This document shows positions 23,192 to 34,758 of a stretch of 64,000 nucleotides of DNA, piece after piece. The stretch is from contig JADLZK010009224.1 of the NCBI GenBank assembly GCA_015847255.1, positions 1,426,001 to 1,490,000 of the forward strand, given 5' to 3'. The notes beneath the pieces are model-generated. The model was not told the origin of the DNA, ran no database searches, and worked only from the letters and a program-made list of their open reading frames with translations. A program made the translations under genes and the position numbers. Source of the stretch: Hyparrhenia diplandra. Taxonomy: Eukaryota; Streptophyta; Magnoliopsida; Poales; Poaceae. Each line of letters opens with the position of its first letter. The stretch's first letter is position 1.

Positions 23192-23581
23192 TTACAATCT
23201 CAAGATTTTTTTGAATTGTCGGTAGCCGTGCGGGTTTGAGCCTTGTAGTGAGTCAAAGACAACGGCCCTCCCGTCCTGAGGAAAGATCATGAAACAGATC
23301 CAATGTCCTACGAGCCCTATTCCGTATTGGTAAGGCGCCAGAATACATCGATACCCATTTTCCTTGACCTTTTTCATTGCTGATATGACGTACTCTGCTA
23401 CCTCCAACTTCTTAGCTCTTGCGTTCTGATCCCAGATCTTCTGTCTTTCCTCGTCCGTCAAGTTCACCAAGTCGGGATGGTCCTTGCTTAGATTAAAACC
23501 GATGATCTGCCTCTCATTAATGTGCGCTGGAGAGAGGTAAATAATACCATTCTTTAACTTGTGGCCTGCATCGGCGCTCAA
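23192..23581 (-). pseudogene. Ulp1-like (C48) protease domain of CACTA-2
   Basis: This open stretch of 129 codons has the look of the Ulp1/SENP cysteine protease domain often found in plant CACTA and related elements: GHWICFMIFPQDGRAVVFDSL gives the catalytic His and, 13-16 residues on, the Asp region. The expected catalytic Cys part would lie C-terminal and is not visible in this frame. Upstream pieces at 23,583-23,975 and 24,019-24,267 continue the same protein in other frames. In such elements the domain's role is unknown. Confidence 0.65.
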
Positions 23582-23582
23582 C

Positions 23583-24267
23583 CTACAAGGACATGTGGCT
23601 GTGGCATAGGTACCTTTGAAACAAAGAATGTATATACGGATGCAAGGGACATGTGCAAGTAAAATTGCGCTTACATCGCAAACAAGTTGACTTGGGCAAC
23701 GTCAATGTCCTTTGTCGGAAGTAGTCTCGACATGTCTTGAATGTAACCAAGAACTGGACATCGATGAGGTAGTGGAAGCACTCCTTAGGAAGAAGGACAC
23801 TGAAGCTATGCAATCCACGCTTTGCGCACTCTATGTACCACGCATGGAACTTCCGAGTCTCCCAGTCCTCGGCATCGATGAGCTGGGCCTTTAGGATCAT
23901 GAACTTCCCAAACTCGAACGAAGGGGCATTCGTCCGAGACAAACCCGACATAAGGTGGGGATTTTGGCCCCGCAAAAGCGGCGGTACAAATGTTAGCTAC
24001 GGTTGCGAAAATAAGTAGCTAATAACATAGTACAACTCGTTGTTTCAGCGGGGCATACCTTTCGGATCGAACATCTATTACTGGGGGCCTCTTGGGTTTA
24101 GGGTACTTGTCGGCTACGACCTCCTCTTCATCGAATGTCGGCTTCTTCGGTGGTGGAGGGCATTTGCTAGGTCCAGCTCCTTTACGCTTCCCGGCGCTTG
24201 AGGTGTTGTCCATTGGAGGCCTTGAGTGTAGATGGGTGTCTCGTTCCCTATTCTCTCCTCGGGACAC
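23583..24267 (-). pseudogene. Middle part of CACTA-2 second ORF
   Basis: Two open pieces (23,583-23,975 and 24,019-24,267) lie upstream of the protease domain. The first contains SFEFGKFMILKAQLIDAEDW and HAWYIECAKRGL. The second is Pro/Lys-rich (PSKCPPPPKKPTFDEEEV). Both fit the linker of CACTA accessory proteins. The frame changes between the pieces may be introns or indels. Confidence 0.5.
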
Positions 24268-24946
24268 GGCAACGTGTTTTTCGCCATTTGCTTCCTCGTA
24301 TATCGGCTGCCCCTCATGTGCCGGCTCCGAGGTGTCGGCTCCCGAGGCTCCTCAGTGCCGCCTCCTTAGGCTCCTCGGGTGTCGGCTCCTTCGATTGTCG
24401 GCTCCCTTAGGCTCGTCTTGTGCCGGGTCCGTAGCGAGGGGGTGCTGGAACCATGAGGAGGGTCGTTGCCTCCACCGTCCCCACCATCTTCATCATCATC
24501 GGAAGAGTCACCATAGGGGTCCGGTGGTGTACTCGGGTCCATTCTTTGTCTTCTTTGGTGTACCGGAAGGTGAAGTCAATTTCGACATCTTCAAAGACAA
24601 TGTCCACCTTCGACCCGCGATGCGTTGTAACACGCAGCGGTTCCTAGAGTCTTGACGTCGTTATGATCGGGATAGTCCAGCTCCCGTCTTCATGTTCTAG
24701 CGCCACATACCCAATGTTGACTTCAACACATTACGGAGGGATCTCGCGGCGCCGTACACTTTGCAAGATCCGGGAGGAAATACCACCCCTCGCCCCGCGG
24801 CTTCCTCTTGCCCAACCTGCCGCCGGTATCAACATTATGCCTTTGTGTCTCTTCGGTGATATCATCCACCGGGTCCTGTCGGTCAACGCCAGAGGTCTTC
24901 TTGGGGTTGGTAGGGTGGGCACCGGCATACCGGCGTTGGCGGAACA

Positions 24947-26205
24947 TCATCGGGTTCGGACTTCGACCATCCGGGGGTCGTTGCTTGTGAGGGCCTCTTT
25001 GATGGACCGGGTGATCATTTCTTTGTAAGGACTCATCACGGCCTTCCCTGTCTCGGACCCTCCTTGTACCTCGCCTTGTGTGATGCGAGGCGACATCGGC
25101 CGCCACGAGCCCACCGTCGCCCAACTCTTCACGGAGCTCATGCCACGGACGCGGCCGCGATGCTCGGGGTTTCCTAAGGCCAACGTCGGCGCATCGTGTC
25201 CCCGACGAATCTCGAGGGTCCCGCTGTTCTTAGCCGCGGTGGCCTCTATGACCTTCTTCTCGACCTCCTTCATCCGGGCTTGGGCCTCGGCTTCTTTGGC
25301 TTGTGGCCATAGAGGAAAAAACCCCAGCCCTCGTGCGGATCCGGCTCCCCGGCTTCTGTCTTCTCCTTTCTTCCGCCCGCCACGCCGGCTTGTGTCCGAC
25401 GTACCCAATCACGCCCATGTAGTGGGGCGGTTTGTTCCGTTGGCTAGCTCGTGAACTTCTCGCTCTTCGCCTTTGCTTCGAGGCGTGTTTAGCCTTTGCC
25501 TTTAGAACTCTTCCCATACTTCTTCCGAGAGCATGGTGTACTTGGTGAAGGGTAGGCGTCCTTTCTTGAGAAAGTCTACGTTGAGCCTATACTTCCGATT
25601 CGGAAGCTTCTTCCTGCGAGGACGTATACATCTTTGCTCCACCTTTTTCATATCGGCGCCTTGCGGATACCGGAACCATTTCGAAACCTCACCCCACACC
25701 CGAACTTGTCGATTGTCGGGGATGGCTTTCCAGTCTTCATAAAGAATGGAGACCTTATCCTTCACGAAACAGGAGATTTGAGTGTCGTACTTCAGCGGCA
25801 ACTTTAGTGGGCAGCGGTGGCTCGCCCTGCGGCCCCAACTCTTGAATGACAAGGACATCATCGATGGCACGGTGTGCCCCATGGTCTCCCCTTCTCCGCT
25901 CGGCTTGCCTCCCTTTGATTTGCACGAAGAGGTGGCCGTGGGCGTAGGGGGGGGTTGCTCTGAATCGCTTGTGGAGGGAGCGGTGGCGGCTCGTTCAGCC
26001 TGTACTTCCTTAACCCGACGCTTCTTTGCCGTGTGCCGTCCCTCGGGTTGAAATTAGGATCTTCTTCCTCCTCGATGCGTTTCCTTCTACCCTTACACGG
26101 GCTATACGAGGCTCCGCTTGGGAACTGGGAAGTACTAGAGCCGCTGCCGGAGCTAAGCGACTCCCATTCAAGCTGACCTTGAGGCTGTTCTTGTTCATTC
26201 GACAT
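24947..26205 (-). pseudogene. CACTA-2 second ORF, N-terminal (plant En/Spm accessory-protein-like)
   Basis: Open pieces at 25,858-26,205, 25,502-25,882 and 24,947-25,408 read as one protein with frame changes. It has a Ser/Gln-rich start, then a basic segment with LPLKYDTQISCFVKDKV, EVSKWFRYPQGADMKK and RKYRLNVDFLKKGRLPFTKY, and then a charged, coiled-coil-like part (KEAEAQARMKEVEKKVIEA). This layout is typical of the DNA-binding accessory protein (Ptta/En/Spm type) of grass CACTA elements. The start is placed at MSNEQEQ (26,205), though GC-rich coding-like sequence extends upstream to about 28,050. Confidence 0.5.
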
Positions 26206-27413
26206 TTCAAGCTACAAATATATAGTGCTTTAGTACTAGTATATAGGACGAGTAGACAAACGTAATTCAAAATTGCAGAAAGAAACAAATAAAAAGATTG
26301 GCTCAGATATAGCCCCCTTGTGATCACATCGCTTCTAAACTGGTTGCTTTGTACAAGCCGTCCTAGTTTAGAAGCTTCCAAGTATAGGGGGACATTCAAT
26401 CATCATAGCCGCTGCCTCAGCCCCAATAATTAAGTTCATGTCATCGCATATATATGCCGCTGCCTCAGCACTAGATAGGTACACATCATTGCATATATGC
26501 CTCTGCCTCAGCACTAATAGGTACACATCATTGCCAAGAGGTAATTTGAAACCAAGTCAACAAAGACTAGCTAGAGAGCCAATAGGCAAAGAGGTAATTT
26601 GAAACCAAGCCAAACAAGGTAAAAAAAAAAAGAGTAGTAGGCAGTTAGCTCCATGTAGTATATGCCAATTGTGATGGCAAAGTGAGGTCCATGTAGTATA
26701 TCCCACTAGTATATCCTAACACTAGATACTTGTTGATTGTTGCCCACTAGTATATCCCAACACTAGATTGTGATGCTAATTTGTCATTGAATTAAGAAGA
26801 CAAGAACTTAATAATTAAGAAGACAAGAACTTAATAAGTTTACTACATTATTGATTTATTATAATCCTGTGATTTCCATTTACAAAATACACAGTCTAGG
26901 CCAACAAAAAGCAGTCTTATTATTACCCCCGCTCCACAAATCTACTTCATAAGAAAACAAATAGAAAGAAATATTGCTACTAAGGAGTTCATAAGCGGTT
27001 CAGATTTCCAAGAGCAGCGAGAGATGCCACTAAGGATCAGCGAGGCAATAAAATTCGAGCCAAAGGATACCCAAAGATGTTCAAACATATACTTCACTAT
27101 AATCGAGTCAAAGATGTTATAAACCTGAACTAAGCATCACAATTATGGAATGTCTTCACCAGAACAATCAACAAGTACTAAATATACTTTCACTATTATC
27201 TATGCAGCGCCGCATCGAAGATTAAACAAACAACAAAATAGCCAGTTTGACAAAAAAAAAAAAAAAAAAAGAGACAAAGCTCGGTTATCCTTTGAATTCC
27301 CAAATTTGCATCACAGGCATCATAGGCATATATATAAGCTCGTTATCCTTTGGATTTCCAAATTTGCATCACCGGGCATCATAGGCATATATATATATAT
27401 ATATAAGCTCAAT

Positions 27414-28120
27414 TCATAGGCATGTGGTTTCATTTGGCATCACAGGCGGTGAATTGAAAATGACGAAGCTAAATTGAAAATGACGTAAGCTGGTCGTAAT
27501 GACGAAGCTCAATTCAAAATGACGGACCACGGAGAGGACGGAAGAAGATGGAGCACTACGGGCACCACGGGCACCACGGGCGGGCGGCGCCCCGGGCGGT
27601 ATGGCGCCGGCGGGCGGAAGGAGCACCACGGGCACCACGGCGGGCGGGCGCCCGGTAGGTATGGGCGGCGGAGAGGAAGGAGCACTCACGGGCACCACAG
27701 GCACCACAACAAGACCGAGCGTAGTTAGGGTTCGACGAGCGGCCGTAGCAGCAAACCGGGGGCGGCGTTAGGGTTTCCACCGGCCAAAGCAGGGGACGGA
27801 GGGACGGGGCGAGGACGGAGGCGGGGGACGGGGCGACGACGGTGGCGGGGACGGCGGCGGTGGCGGTGGCGGTGGCGGACGGCGCGCGACGGTGGCGGAG
27901 GGCGCCGGCCGCGCCCCAAGCTTGCGCATACCGCGGATCTAGCGCATGAGCGCCGCTGGGCACGACGAGGTCGGCCCGGCGGCGAGGAGCACGGCGATGG
28001 CGGATCGGCGCCGCGGCGGTGGCGTTAGGGTTGGGGGAAAAATCGGGCACCCTTCGGGGTCGAATCGAACGAGCTGAAGGACTTAGAGAAATTCACGGAT
28101 GGGGGGTACTATTTATGGTA
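27414..28120 (-). pseudogene. GC-rich leader or first exon of CACTA-2 second unit
   Basis: Very GC-rich DNA is open on the minus strand from 28,050 (MPDFSPNPNATAAAP) with Pro/Ala/Arg-rich coding. A TATA-like CATAAATAG on the minus strand lies at about 28,109-28,117, directly below a cluster of the subterminal motif. This fits the promoter and first exon of the protease-bearing unit. The low-complexity protein cannot be assigned. Confidence 0.4.
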
Positions 28121-28124
28121 CACG

Positions 28125-28250
28125 CATTTTGCGTGGCGGGTGAGTAAGGATGCCCGCCACGGTTAATGTTAACCGTGGTGGGCGAGTAAGGATGCCCGCC
28201 ACGGTTAATGTTAACCGTGGCGGCGCGGTAAGGATGCCCACCGCGTGTAA
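28125..28250. promoter_or_regulatory. Internal cluster of CACTA-2 subterminal motif
   Basis: Six copies of the GTGGCGGG/CCCGCCAC word lie within about 120 bp, several in the frame CCGCCACGGTTAATGTTAACCGTGG, 3.8 kb from the nearer end. The cluster sits just upstream of the TATA-like box of the second transcription unit, as the right-end array sits upstream of the transposase. It may be a promoter that the element's own protein regulates. Confidence 0.55.
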
Positions 28251-29093
28251 TATTTTCAAAATAAATTGAGAATTATTACGCAAAAAGTGTTATAAATTGT
28301 TATAAATTGTTAAAAATTGTTATAAATTGAGAGATCAATTCAGATAATATATCAAAAATATTCTGATGAAATTTGAATTTTTTACACATTTGGTATATAT
28401 AGGGATGCTTTTACAGTTCCCAACACATATCAGGGTACATATAGGGATGCTACGAGGAAGAGGATGCTTTCGTGTATGCGTAGTGAGAAGTATGCCATTA
28501 TTAGAAACTTTACAGTTCCCAAGACATATCCATTTATATACACCAAGTGTACATCTTGATGAGTACTTTAAACTTTGTATTCAAACTTTTTCGAAACTAG
28601 GTCGCTTTTATCGGTCCGTTGGACCAAGGTTTGACGGGTCGAACTTGTGACTTTTTGAAGCCCTAGACGTCGTCGATTCGAAAAGTCATGAATACGAAAC
28701 TTCATAACTCGTCAAGACGGCATTTTTACACATTTGAACTTTTCACGCCTCGAAATTTGAACTTTTCACGCCTCGAAATTTGAAATTTGAATTTTTACAC
28801 ATTCGGACGACATTTCAAGCCCCTGGATCGCCAAGATTCAAATAGTCATGAATACGGAAAGTTCATAACTCATCAAGATCTATATTTCATATATAGGTCA
28901 TTTTTGCATACGAGAAAGTGTTACAAACGTGTAGTTCAAAAATCACTAGTCTCCCCGTAGTTTCTCGAAACTCGTGGTGAGATATTTGTTTTTGGACTAT
29001 TTGTTTACATCGAATAACCGCAACTACATATCATTTTGGTGCCGTGCATTGGTGGTCTTCTTCTCGCCATCGGGGCGGGTCCATGGCATCATT

Positions 29094-31641
29094 TTAGTCT
29101 TGTCGGGATTGATTACGTCCCTCCGGTGCCTTCATCTTTTTTGGAAAATCTGTAAAGAGGTGGAACTCATCATAGTTGTTGTATGTTTCGGGACTCGGAC
29201 CACATCGCTCCCACGATCCGGCCGCTTCCCGCCACGCGACAATATGTCTATTTATGTTCTCCGCGTTCATGTAGTAGGCTACTTGTGCGGCATCGATGCA
29301 AGCACCCACCGATCATCTTTGTACCGGACACTTTGAAGGTTCACGGTGGTTAGCCCAAAATTATCCACTAGAACCGCCCTGTGCTTGACCCATCGGCAAC
29401 GAAAAACGGTTACCCGTAGGTTACCGCCATAGTCAAGTTCCCATATTTCTTCGACTTGTGCGAAGCATGTCATCTTCTCTCTGTCCACGCTGTTCCTGCC
29501 CTCATATCGAACACCGCTGTTACGTGATGCACTCTTCTTGTCCTTCTCTTTTTTGTGTGGAACCTGCACCGTTGACATCATACCCTTGCCACGTGGTGAC
29601 CTGCATGGACGGCCCTGACACAAGCTTCTTCACAGTCTCTGCATCATCTCCTAGGGGAATGTTCTGCTTTTGGAGCCACTGGAGGAAAGTGTTCTTGTGT
29701 TCCTTCTCTACCCAATCCTTCGGACAGTTCTTGCGCTTCCTACTTGCACGGCGGAGCTCTTTGAGGTGCTTTTTAACGTATGTGTCCATGATCACCAATT
29801 GATGAAGGATCTTTGTAGTGAGCGTCTAGCACTTTTTCCCTATGTATGTCGGTGCGTGCTTTTCGCCCCCGCACCCCATCCCCCGAGGTTCTTCCTTCAT
29901 GTTGATGCTTTGGAAGCCCAATAGCCCTCCCATCTTTTATGTACTTCATACACCAGTTCACGGCCCTCGGCTTGTGTATGCCTCGATCATAGAGCCCTCC
30001 GGGTAAGCACGGTTATGATTGAATCGATTGAGGGTAGACATTAGTCGCCGGTGGTCCACATCGCTCGTAGGTACATGGGTCCCAGCTGTTCTATCCGATC
30101 AACCATGTGCATCATCGGGTGTGGCATAATGTCGAAGAACGGCCGATTGGGAAACACATCTCTATCCGCACATTGTTTCCGCGATGAACTCTTTCAAAGC
30201 AAGCAGTGACCGCTTTGGCAATTACCTTTCCGTTGATTTGGTTAAAGAAGTATGACAACCTTGTGACCACCATCTTCACGTATTTTGGACCGAATAGCTT
30301 TGATCACAATTGGAAGGAACACCGTCAAAGATGATGTGAGCATCGTGCGCATTGAAGTTCGTCATTGTGAGGTCTTTCATGGATACCAGACTCTTGATGT
30401 TGGAAGAGAAACCCGTCGGTACCTTGATACCCCGAATCAACCGACACATAGCCAACTTCTCATCTCTCGTTAGGGTTGTAGGCGCGCACGGGAGTTGGAC
30501 TTTACCGTTCGGAAGCCGTGTAGCGTGAATTTCCGGTCGGATGCCCATGTCAACAAGATCCTGACGTGACTTCACACCATCCTTCGTCTTGGTCTTGATA
30601 TCCATCAGGAGACCGATCGTGCTTTCGAAGACATTTTTCTCAAGGTGCATCTGATCGATCGCATGGGGTGTATGCAGTATCTTCCAGTACTTTAGATACT
30701 TGAAGAAGATTGACTTCTTCTTGAAAGGAACGGCTGGAGGCGCTTCGTCCTCCAATTTATCCCTCTTTCGCTTCTTTGTCTTGGAGGTGCCGTCTTCCTG
30801 ATCATCGTCTTTTTCTTCTTCTTCTTCTTTCCAAACTCGCACTCTAAGTCCTTCACCATGTCAAACACCTTCGGACCATAACTAGTCGGTGCCGGCTGAG
30901 GTTTCGACTCGCCCTTGTTGTCAAAGTACATATTCATTTTTGCATCTCTGTACCTATGCTTACTGTAGAGGAAGCGTCTGTGTTCCATGTACACAGTTTT
31001 GGTGGATCCCTTCGGGTAAGTGGAGCAGGTTTCTTTGATGCAAGCTACACAGCGGTCTTCCCTTTAATCTGCCCCGATAATGAAAAACAGGCCGGGTAAT
31101 CGGTGATGGTGACAAAGATGATGGCACGAAGAGTGAACTACGCTGGCGGTACGCATCAACCATCCCGACCCCATCATCAAATAGTACTGCATCTCCTCCA
31201 TGAACGGCTCCGGGAACACATCTATATCGATTCTTGTCGGGCCGCTCGGGTCCAGAAATGAGCATGGTGAGCAAAACATACCCGCGCTTTTGACAAAGAT
31301 GTGGAGGTAGATTGTACATGGTGAGGACGACCGCCACGCGCGTCTTTGTGTGTGCCGCTCAGTCACCGAATGGGTTCATTCCGTCGGTACTCAACGCGAA
31401 CCGAACGTTCTGGGCTCCTCTGCAAAGTCAGGGTTGGCGGCGCCGAAGTCTTGCCACCGCTAGCATCCGAAGGGTGCCGTAGCTTCCCGTCATCCTTTAC
31501 ACGATCGCTAGATGCATGCCAGGTCATGTGCTTAGCATCCTCGGGGTTCCCATAGAGAGCCCGCAGGCGATCAGTGACCGGAAGGTACCACATTGATAGC
31601 GCTGGACGTTTTGTCAAAATTTTGGTCAGAACCTCCCCCAA
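29094..31641 (-). pseudogene. TNP2-type CACTA transposase, degenerate
   Basis: The protein is read in pieces from 31,641. The start has SMWYLPVTDRLRALY and MTWHASSD (typical TNP2 N-terminus). Next come DIDVFPEPFMEEMQYY and HRRFLYSKHRYR, then AIDQMHLEKNVFESTIGLLM, KDGVKSRQDLVDMGIRPEIH and LTRDEKLAMCRLI (30,276-30,842). The C-terminal DUF4216-like part is EEIWELDYGGNLRVTVFRCR, VLVDNFGLTTVNLQ and AYYMNAE (29,094-29,623). TNP2 is the RNase H-fold DDE transposase of CACTA elements. At least five frame changes separate the pieces, so no active enzyme is expected. It lies directly inside the right-end subterminal array, the usual place for its promoter. Confidence 0.88.
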
Positions 31642-31689
31642 GTTGGAAGAGGAAGATCCGTGGAGGAAGACGAAGGGGCGGCCGCCCGC

Positions 31690-31998
31690 ATTTTATAGGC
31701 CTCGGGGCTTTTCCGTGGCGGGCGCCCTAATTTGCCCGCCACGCAAAAAGGAGGCCGCGTGGCGGGCGCCGCAACGCGCCCGCCACGCTTAATATATTTT
31801 GCGTGGCGGGGCGTTGCAGGCGCCCGCCACGGTTAAGATCATCTTTTGCGTGGCGGGCGCGCTAAGGCGCCCGCCACGTAAAAGCGCGACCCCGCCCCGG
31901 GCGGCGCGGGGCAGGCCGATCATTTTCGTGGCGGGTGCAAATTGTGCCCGCCACGGAAAAGATCTAGCCCCTGCCGCAAAATTGAATCGGTACTAGTG
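31690..31998. repeat. CACTA-2 right subterminal repeats
   Basis: At least ten GTGGCGGGC/GCCCGCCACG words in both orientations, often arranged as short inverted pairs separated by 5-12 bp. They mirror the left end. Confidence 0.85.
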
Positions 31999-32135
31999 CA
32001 TGCTGGCACCGCGCAGTCGATGGAAATAACAACTTTCTGAAGATGTCGGTACAACCTAAGGTAGTTGATGAAGCTGCTAGCATCTGGTTCATCCTTCAAC
32101 TCGAGCACACTGAAATTTCCTTCTATGTGATGAGT
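31999..32135 (-). pseudogene. NLR-B tail exon 2, 5' half
   Basis: The acceptor CAG is at 32,138-32,136. It encodes the first half of a cap module (LELKDEPDASSFINYLRLYR, VVISIDCA) and then meets CACTA-2. A one-base loss near 32,010-32,015 shifts the frame relative to intact modules, and an extra codon is present (SS in place of one residue). The other half is at 21,968-22,099. Confidence 0.75.
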
Positions 32136-32359
32136 CTGAGAATTGCAAAGAGCAGAACGTATATATACAGGTCAGTAAGTAGTACCCACGAACATATATA
32201 ATTAAGAGAATGTATTTTTGTAAAAAAAAAATGGTCCGAACGTAATTTCAATCATGTTGGTAAGTCAGACAGCTGGTGGTAAGTCACTCAAACGGTCAAA
32301 CTTATGGGTTCCGTTTACATGAACAAAAATTCAATCCAGGCATAGAGGCAACTACAAAC

Positions 32360-32602
32360 CTTTGTATCGCACATGTAATCGGTGTTTCTTCTGATCAATT
32401 GGATAGTCGGATGGTTAGGATGAACCTTGGCTGCCTTCCTAAAATCTGCTTCCACTTTCTCCACCTCACACATGCTGGCGCCAGCACAGTTGATCGAAAT
32501 AACGGCTTTCTGAAGATGTAGGTAGGTCCGCAGGTAACTGACGAAGACGACATCAAGTTCATCCTTGCACTCAAGCACAACGAAATGTTCTTCAATGTCG
32601 GG
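32360..32602 (-). CDS. NLR-B tail exon 1 (cap module, open)
   Basis: This is the first extra cap module of NLR-B. It is open and in phase with the main exon, with core motifs VISINCAGASMCEVEKVE and HPNHPTIQL. The acceptor used in NLR-A (TTCTCAG) is TTCTCAA here. The next CAG, six bases downstream at 32,605-32,603, would keep the frame. The donor is GTTTGT (GT at 32,359-32,358). If this exon is not spliced in, the main exon reads into the intron and stops after RRYLCFL at about 32,715. Confidence 0.5.
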
Positions 32603-32741
32603 CTGAAGTTGAGAATTGCAAGGAGCAGAAAACAGTACTCAGGTCAGTATATAGTACCCACATACATATCTGAGTGGTAGCAATAGATAACAATTAAACG
32701 TATTTTTAAATAGGCTATAAAAAACACAGATAGCGCCTCAC

Positions 32742-34758
32742 CGGTTCCTCCCGTTCTTCGTCAGATAACATATCTTCATTTACTCGATCAATTATTATGG
32801 TTGGACGGTTGGGATTATTTAACACTGCACACCTGACCATAGCCTCTGTCTCCTGCACTTCTGTGGTTGTAGCACCTGAGCAGTTGACTTCAACAATGAC
32901 TTTCTCAAGTGAAAGGAGATTATCCAGCCCCAAGTCTAGGTCTTGGAATACATCCTTCGTTGGGAACTGCTCCAACTGCACACCATCTATTTCCCAGCTC
33001 GAATACTGTGAAAAAACTCCAAACTGCAGGTCTTCAAGCCTTGGCACGGTGCCCAAAGAAAACTTGAGCGCTGTGCCCACATGGCAAAACCTCAAATTCC
33101 TAAAGCTGTCTGTACCAACCGTATAACCTGGAGGCCAGCTGAAACCGGATAACTGAAGGTAGTTCAATTTTGGCAATCTCGCTAGGTTATCCAAGTCCTG
33201 AACTTCAACAATGTACACACCCAGAGATAAGAAGCAGAGATGTGGCACGTGAGAGCGATTGATCCACCCAGGTAACCGCAACAAGGTGATGCCTATTATA
33301 TCTAGGTGCCGAAGCTGCACAGGTGGCTCCATTTCTTTCCACACAATGGCTCCCTGCTCGAAAACTGATTCAAAATGAAGCACTAGTTTCTGGAGCTCGC
33401 GCAAATTGCATAGAGAATGCACCAGAATTTTTTGCATGCTCTCATCTAGTTCCTTGAAGAATGTGATCCCGACCATCCTCAACCTTGTTAGCTTGCCAAG
33501 CTCTACCACAAGGTCCTCCATGGCACTCCCATCATCAGCGATCTCTAACCGTAGGTCCTCTAGGGATGTTAGGTTCCCAATCTTGTTAGCTGGTAACCTT
33601 TTGAACCCCATAGCCACCAGGTACATCAGCTGTGTAAGTGAACACACAGCCGGTGGCAGCTTGTCTAGCCCGATATCGACTAATACCAAAGCCTGTAGAG
33701 ATTTCAGAAGACCGAGTTCCTTAGGAAGCTCATCAACAGCCATCAAAGATATATCTAAGTATTTGAGGTGTAACAACCTCCCTATATGCTTTAAGCTGAT
33801 TGGGACATGACAATCTTGTAAACTTAGCACACGGCAAATTCTAAATCTATGAACTGGTGTCATAATCTCAATCTTACTATCTTCAATGTTAAGTGACCTC
33901 AGCACTTCTGGCATGTTCATGGCATCTTCAGGGAAGCGCTGCTCATGATGATTTAGGACAGCCAGCCGGCGTACCTTGCTATCTGAAGTAAGCATGCTTG
34001 TTTTCTTCTGATTTCTTAAACTGTCTAGAGAAGTATATTGATCTCTGCTGTCCAAAACAGTAATAAAGTTTTCAACATCTGACAACTTACGGATGCAATC
34101 AAACACAATATCATGAATACGGAAATATTGTGTGAACCAATCATATGTGTCGTCCAATGGTTGGATCAAACTTCTATTGACAAGCTCGTTGAAGTATCTT
34201 TGTCCAACCTCAAATAGACTATCCTTCTCTTTTTTTCGAGATGGACAAAACCTTCACATATCCACATCCAAATCACAGCCTTTGTATCAATAATAGAATC
34301 TTCCTGAAATTTGCTTAGATATAATATGCATTGCTTTAGATAAGATGGTAGATCATAGTAGCTATATGATAGTATCTTCAATGTATTGTCTCCATCCCCA
34401 AAACCAATTGAGTCATATACTCTTGACCAGTCCTCATGTGGCCTTTGAACCAATAAACTAGCTATTGCGATGATAGCCAATGGTATGCCACCACATTTAT
34501 ATATGATTTTACTAGGCAATTCACCTAATACATCATCAAGACTCTCCCCATCCTGGCTCTGTATTCTTTTTGTAGAACAATTTCTTGGAGTTTCCATCAG
34601 AAAGTGGTTTTAGCCTATAAACTGCTTCTACTTTGGTCACAACATCAAAATTACGAGTAGTCATGATGATTCTACTTCCACAATTATTGTTCCTCAAGGA
34701 ATATCTGACCGCTTTCCACGATTCAACATCCCATATGTCATCAACAACAATGAAGTAC
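32742..34758 (-). CDS. NLR-B main exon: NB-ARC second half, LRRs, cap (two frameshifts)
   Basis: It begins after a TATAG acceptor with YFIVVDDIWD (kinase-2). Then come GSRIIMTTRN (RNBS-B), CGGIPLAI (GLPL), a RNBS-D-like LYLSKFQED and the MHD-like IHDIVFD. About a dozen LRRs follow (LLHLKYLDISLMAVDELPKE, LGKLTRLRMVGITF, LARLPKLNYLQLSG), then the cap VIVEVNCSGATTTEVQETE and NNPNRPTIII. The frame changes twice: at an A5 run (34,567-34,571) where NLR-A has A4, and at an A7 run (34,230-34,236). Apart from these it is fully open to a phase-0 donor at 32,741-32,740. Without the two homopolymer changes it would be a normal intracellular immune receptor of the CC-NB-ARC-LRR class. Confidence 0.85.

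Larger units (their letters stand above)
22100..31998 (-). mobile_element. CACTA-2, 9.9-kb CACTA transposon inside NLR-B tail
   Basis: The ends CACTAGTACCCAAAATC (22,100) and CACTAGTACCGATTC (from 31,998 on the other strand) are flanked by the 3-bp duplication CAT (22,097-22,099; 31,999-32,001). Both subtermini are packed with GTGGCGGGC and GCCCGCCACG words. The minus strand carries a TNP2-type transposase remnant (31,641-29,094) and a second unit (about 28,080-23,192) that ends in a Ulp1-like protease. Both are broken by frameshifts and stops. The stretches 26,400-27,400 and 28,260-29,000 show no coding signal. The order and content fit an originally autonomous CACTA that has decayed. Confidence 0.93.

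Noticed and set aside
22090..32010. Direct or inverted GTGGCGGGC repeats as a CRISPR array
   Set aside because: Spacing and orientation are irregular, the repeats are at transposon ends, and the sequence is eukaryotic.
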